From Sphingobium sp. C100 (lineage in GTDB: Bacteria; Pseudomonadota; Alphaproteobacteria; Sphingomonadales; Sphingomonadaceae): 34,998 bases of DNA. The stretch lies in assembly GCF_000508185.1 (NCBI RefSeq), contig NZ_AYOY01000161.1, positions 1-34,998 on the forward strand. The letters are read 5' to 3'. The position numbers were made by a program, and so were the translations under genes. This document shows, piece after piece, positions 33,018-34,998 of the stretch (positions within the stretch are counted from its first letter, which is position 1; each line of letters starts with the position of its first letter). Below the pieces are notes generated by a model, which had not been told where the DNA came from, searched no databases, and saw nothing but the letters and a program-made list of their open reading frames with translations.

Positions 33018-33941
33018 GTGGCAAAGACCGCCGATAAACCGTCGCCCGCCGACACCATCACAAACGCGATTATCGACAAACTCGAATCCGGCGTACGCCC
33101 TTGGGTGAAGCCGTGGCGGCCTGGCCTCGGCGGCCGTCCCCTTCGCGCGACCGGCGACCCGTATAAGGGCATCAATTGCTTCTGGCTGTGGCTCTGCGCC
33201 GAAAGCGCCGGCTACCATTCGCGCACCTGGATGACCTACAAGCAGTCACAGGCGTTGGGCGGCCAGGTTCGCGAAGGCGAGCGGTCGCAAATCGCCATCT
33301 TCTACAAATCCTACAGCAAGACCGTGGAGTCGCCCGTTACCGGCGATGCCACGGACGAAATGCGCCGCGTGCTGCGATCCTACGCCGTCTTCAATGCCGA
33401 TCAGATTGAGGGGCTGCCGGAGGAGTTTTATCCATGCCCCGTCAGCGTCGTCGCCCCCGAAGACGCGCTGCCGGATCGCGCGCAGCGCTTCCTCGATGCT
33501 CTTCCGGCGAAGGTTCACCAGCGCGGCGATCGTGCCTTTTACGACCGCGTTGCCGACAGCATCACGATGCCGCCCGTCGGGTTGTTTTCGACCCGCGCGT
33601 ATTTCGCTTCGACGTTAGCGCATGAGGCAGGGCATTGGACCGGCCATCCCGACCGGCTCAATCGAGAGTTTGGCAGGAAATTCGGCGACAATGCCTACGC
33701 TTTCGAAGAGCTTTGCGCCGAGATGACATCCGCCCTGCTTGGCGCGGATCTTGGCCTCCCGACCGCCCATATCGACGATCATGCAGCGTATATCGGCTCG
33801 TGGCTCGCGGTGCTGCGCAAGGATTCCCGCGCCATCATGACGGCTGCCGCAAAAGCCGAAGCGGCGGCCGCCTTTCTGCTCCGCGCAACGGGCCTCGCCA
33901 TGTCGGACGAAGCCCAGGAACAGATCCGTGAAGCAGCATGA
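33018..33941 (+). CDS. ardC: ArdC-type antirestriction protein
   Basis: This 307-aa protein has an N-terminal ArdC single-stranded-DNA-binding domain at about 10-120 (AIIDKLESGVRPWVKPW, NCFWLWLCAESAGYHSRTWM, GEGERSQIAIFYKSY-like region). A C-terminal zincin-like metallopeptidase domain follows with the HExxH motif in LAHEAGHWTGHPDRLNREFG. ArdC proteins protect incoming plasmid DNA from restriction. The start is a GTG at 33018 with AGGAGA seven bases before it; an in-frame upstream extension crosses the terminator and is not supported. An A-rich C-terminal end (AAAKAEAAAAF) is typical. Confidence 0.9.
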   Translation: MAKTADKPSPADTITNAIIDKLESGVRPWVKPWRPGLGGRPLRATGDPYKGINCFWLWLCAESAGYHSRTWMTYKQSQALGGQVREGERSQIAIFYKSYSKTVESPVTGDATDEMRRVLRSYAVFNADQIEGLPEEFYPCPVSVVAPEDALPDRAQRFLDALPAKVHQRGDRAFYDRVADSITMPPVGLFSTRAYFASTLAHEAGHWTGHPDRLNREFGRKFGDNAYAFEELCAEMTSALLGADLGLPTAHIDDHAAYIGSWLAVLRKDSRAIMTAAAKAEAAAAFLLRATGLAMSDEAQEQIREAA

Positions 33942-34013
33942 TCGCGGCGATCGCCCGCCCCGACCCCGGCGCCTACCGCCGGTTCGCCGTAGCGTCGAGC
34001 CGCGGCAAGGACA

Positions 34014-34060
34014 GGGGAGGAGAGGACGCCTTCGGCCTTTTGAGCGCGCCAGAGCGCTCA
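34014..34060 (+). ncRNA. Structured leader 3 (purine tract, GCCTTCGGC, hairpin)
   Basis: GGGGAGGAGAGGAC leads into GCCTTCGGCCTTT and a 7-bp hairpin TGAGCGC-GCCAGA-GCGCTCA (34041-34060), followed by AAGGAGG and the ATG at 34074. This is the clearest of the three leaders. The stem is different from those at 26444 and 30762, but the pairing is kept. Confidence 0.55.
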
Positions 34061-34073
34061 GAAGGAGGCTTCC

Positions 34074-34709
34074 ATGCTCTACGATACGCTCTACCGCCAC
34101 AATCAGGCCCTTTCCCCCGCCGGTCTGGACCATCTGCCGACGGCGCTCCACGCCCTCAACGCCGCCGTCGACGACTGTCAGCGTGCTGGCAAGCCTGTCG
34201 CCAGCGACGCGGCAATCCTTCTCCTCATCCGCCATCTGGCAGACATTGCCGAACGCGATGCGCCCAGCATGAACGTCCTTCGCCTTCGTTGCGAAGCGGA
34301 TCGCCTGGCGGTCGACGCCGCGCCAGCGCTGCTCGACATTGCCGGGAAGAGCGTCGGCGGAAACTACCACGCCAAACGGACCTTCCACTATCAGGCGCGC
34401 CGCGCGCTTACACGCCTCGCGACGGCAATCGGCCTCGACGCGGACGACGCCCGTATCAACACCATCCTGGGGGCCGATCACGAAGACGGCACGACGGAGC
34501 TGCGCCACGCGGAACTCGCCGTTCGCGTGGTCCCGCGCGGCTTTCTTCCGGACAGCGAGGTCTCGATCAGCCGCTGTCGTGACGGGCAGGAGATCGGCAA
34601 GCTCCACCGCGCGCCGATCACCGAGTTACTCGACGTGGCCGCGTTCCAGCGCCGGCTTGCCGGCATGCTCGGCGATATCGGCGCGGTGCGTTTCGCGGCT
34701 GCCGCCTGA
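34074..34709 (+). CDS. Conserved-looking plasmid protein of unknown function
   Basis: This 211-aa cytoplasmic protein has no signal peptide or membrane segment. It is mostly helical at the N-terminus (LDHLPTALHALNAAVDDCQR, SDAAILLLIRHLADIAERDA), with a more beta-like C-terminal half (RHAELAVRVVPRGFLPDSEV, SISRCRDGQEIGKL). I do not recognise a family. It has an excellent ribosome binding site (AAGGAGG) and sits in the same series as ssb, ardC and the ParB-domain gene, so a role in plasmid establishment or transfer is plausible but not shown. Confidence 0.75.
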   Translation: MLYDTLYRHNQALSPAGLDHLPTALHALNAAVDDCQRAGKPVASDAAILLLIRHLADIAERDAPSMNVLRLRCEADRLAVDAAPALLDIAGKSVGGNYHAKRTFHYQARRALTRLATAIGLDADDARINTILGADHEDGTTELRHAELAVRVVPRGFLPDSEVSISRCRDGQEIGKLHRAPITELLDVAAFQRRLAGMLGDIGAVRFAAAA

Positions 34710-34734
34710 ACCCCGCAATTGCAGGAGATCTCTC

Positions 34735-34998
34735 ATGGGTTGGCTCTTCATGCGCGATATGGGTGGCTACGCCACTCCGCGCTCCTATCTCGACAACCAG
34801 TTCACCTATGCGCACGCGGACCATCGTCTTACGGTTCTCGCGTCCTCGATGGTCGGTTCGACCTATTATGCGGCGTGCGAACGGATCGAGGCATCCGGCG
34901 ATCGGGCCGTCTTCGCTATCGTGTGCCTGACCCGGCAAAGCACCGGCGCGCGCGACGGCTGCACGTTCGGCTACAAAGACAGTGCGCCGTTGCGGCGC
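34735..34998 (+). CDS. DUF6927-like protein, 5' part (runs off the window)
   Basis: The first 88 codons read MGWLFMRDMGGYATPRSYLD and on through SSMVGSTYYAACERI, AVFAIVCLTRQS and GYKDSAPLRR. This is the pattern I recall for the small DUF6927 plasmid proteins; their function is unknown. AGGAG lies seven bases before the ATG, and the gap to the previous gene is only 25 bases, so the two are probably co-transcribed. Confidence 0.75.
   Translation, partial: MGWLFMRDMGGYATPRSYLDNQFTYAHADHRLTVLASSMVGSTYYAACERIEASGDRAVFAIVCLTRQSTGARDGCTFGYKDSAPLRR

Noticed and set aside
1..34998. CRISPR arrays, rRNA and tRNA genes, oriT
   Set aside because: I saw no regularly spaced repeats with unique spacers, no rRNA-like segment or tRNA cloverleaf, and no recognisable transfer origin or relaxase gene in this window.

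Overview
The window looks like part of a large, probably conjugative, plasmid of an alphaproteobacterium, most likely a sphingomonad (Sphingobium, Novosphingobium or Sphingopyxis). The evidence is the GC-rich codon use, a Rep_3 initiator with iterons next to type Ia parAB, an EcfG-type stress promoter, clustered GANTC (CcrM) sites at the origin, and gene types typical of sphingomonad and rhizobial plasmids (RHE_PE00001/DUF1612 family, strawberry-notch methylase-helicase, ArdC, long ParB-like protein). The host assignment is inferred from protein style; no rRNA or marker gene is present.

Left part (1-8.3 kb). A complete 1,309-bp IS5-family element has inserted into an IS110-family transposase gene, leaving a 4-bp AGCT duplication. 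Next comes a minus-strand EmrA/EmrB/NodT-type tripartite efflux operon, with a possible regulator remnant diverging from it. Two small exported proteins follow: an uncharacterised one, and a DUF4142 protein preceded by a near-perfect sigma-EcfG promoter.

Middle part (8.3-17.3 kb). A four-gene minus-strand Mla-like phospholipid ABC transporter (permease, ATPase, MCE protein, lipoprotein) ends at a clear intrinsic terminator. Diverging from it is a plus-strand series: MarR regulator, UbiB/ABC1-type kinase, a second MCE protein, a small ORF and an alpha/beta hydrolase, followed by a SAM methyltransferase. An inverted repeat overlaps the predicted promoter of the transporter operon. Together with the efflux pump, this looks like an envelope-lipid or solvent-stress island.

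Replicon core (17.3-25.1 kb). A scar of broken genes (IS66 3' end, a DUF5372-like ORF, the first codons of an AAA ATPase) leads to a tyrosine recombinase. Just upstream of the recombinase is a dif-like nested inverted repeat that may be its crossover site. An RHE_PE00001-family gene follows, then parB, parA and repA, all on the minus strand. Two copies of an 18-22 bp palindrome centred on CACCGGTG flank parA and are the best parS candidates. Upstream of repA are six iterons, an inverted pair of iteron half-sites at the repA promoter, and a cluster of GANTC sites.

Right part (25.1-35 kb). Plus-strand genes encode an SSB, a Toprim/CHC2-like primase-type protein, a 1,405-aa methylase/helicase of the strawberry-notch type, a 684-aa ParB-domain protein, an ArdC-type antirestriction protein and two uncharacterised proteins. 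This content resembles the leading region of conjugative plasmids. Three of the intergenic gaps share a leader made of a purine-rich tract, a GCCTYCGGC core and a hairpin whose sequence changes while its pairing is kept. This is a structured-RNA (or single-stranded promoter) candidate, possibly the radC RNA motif.
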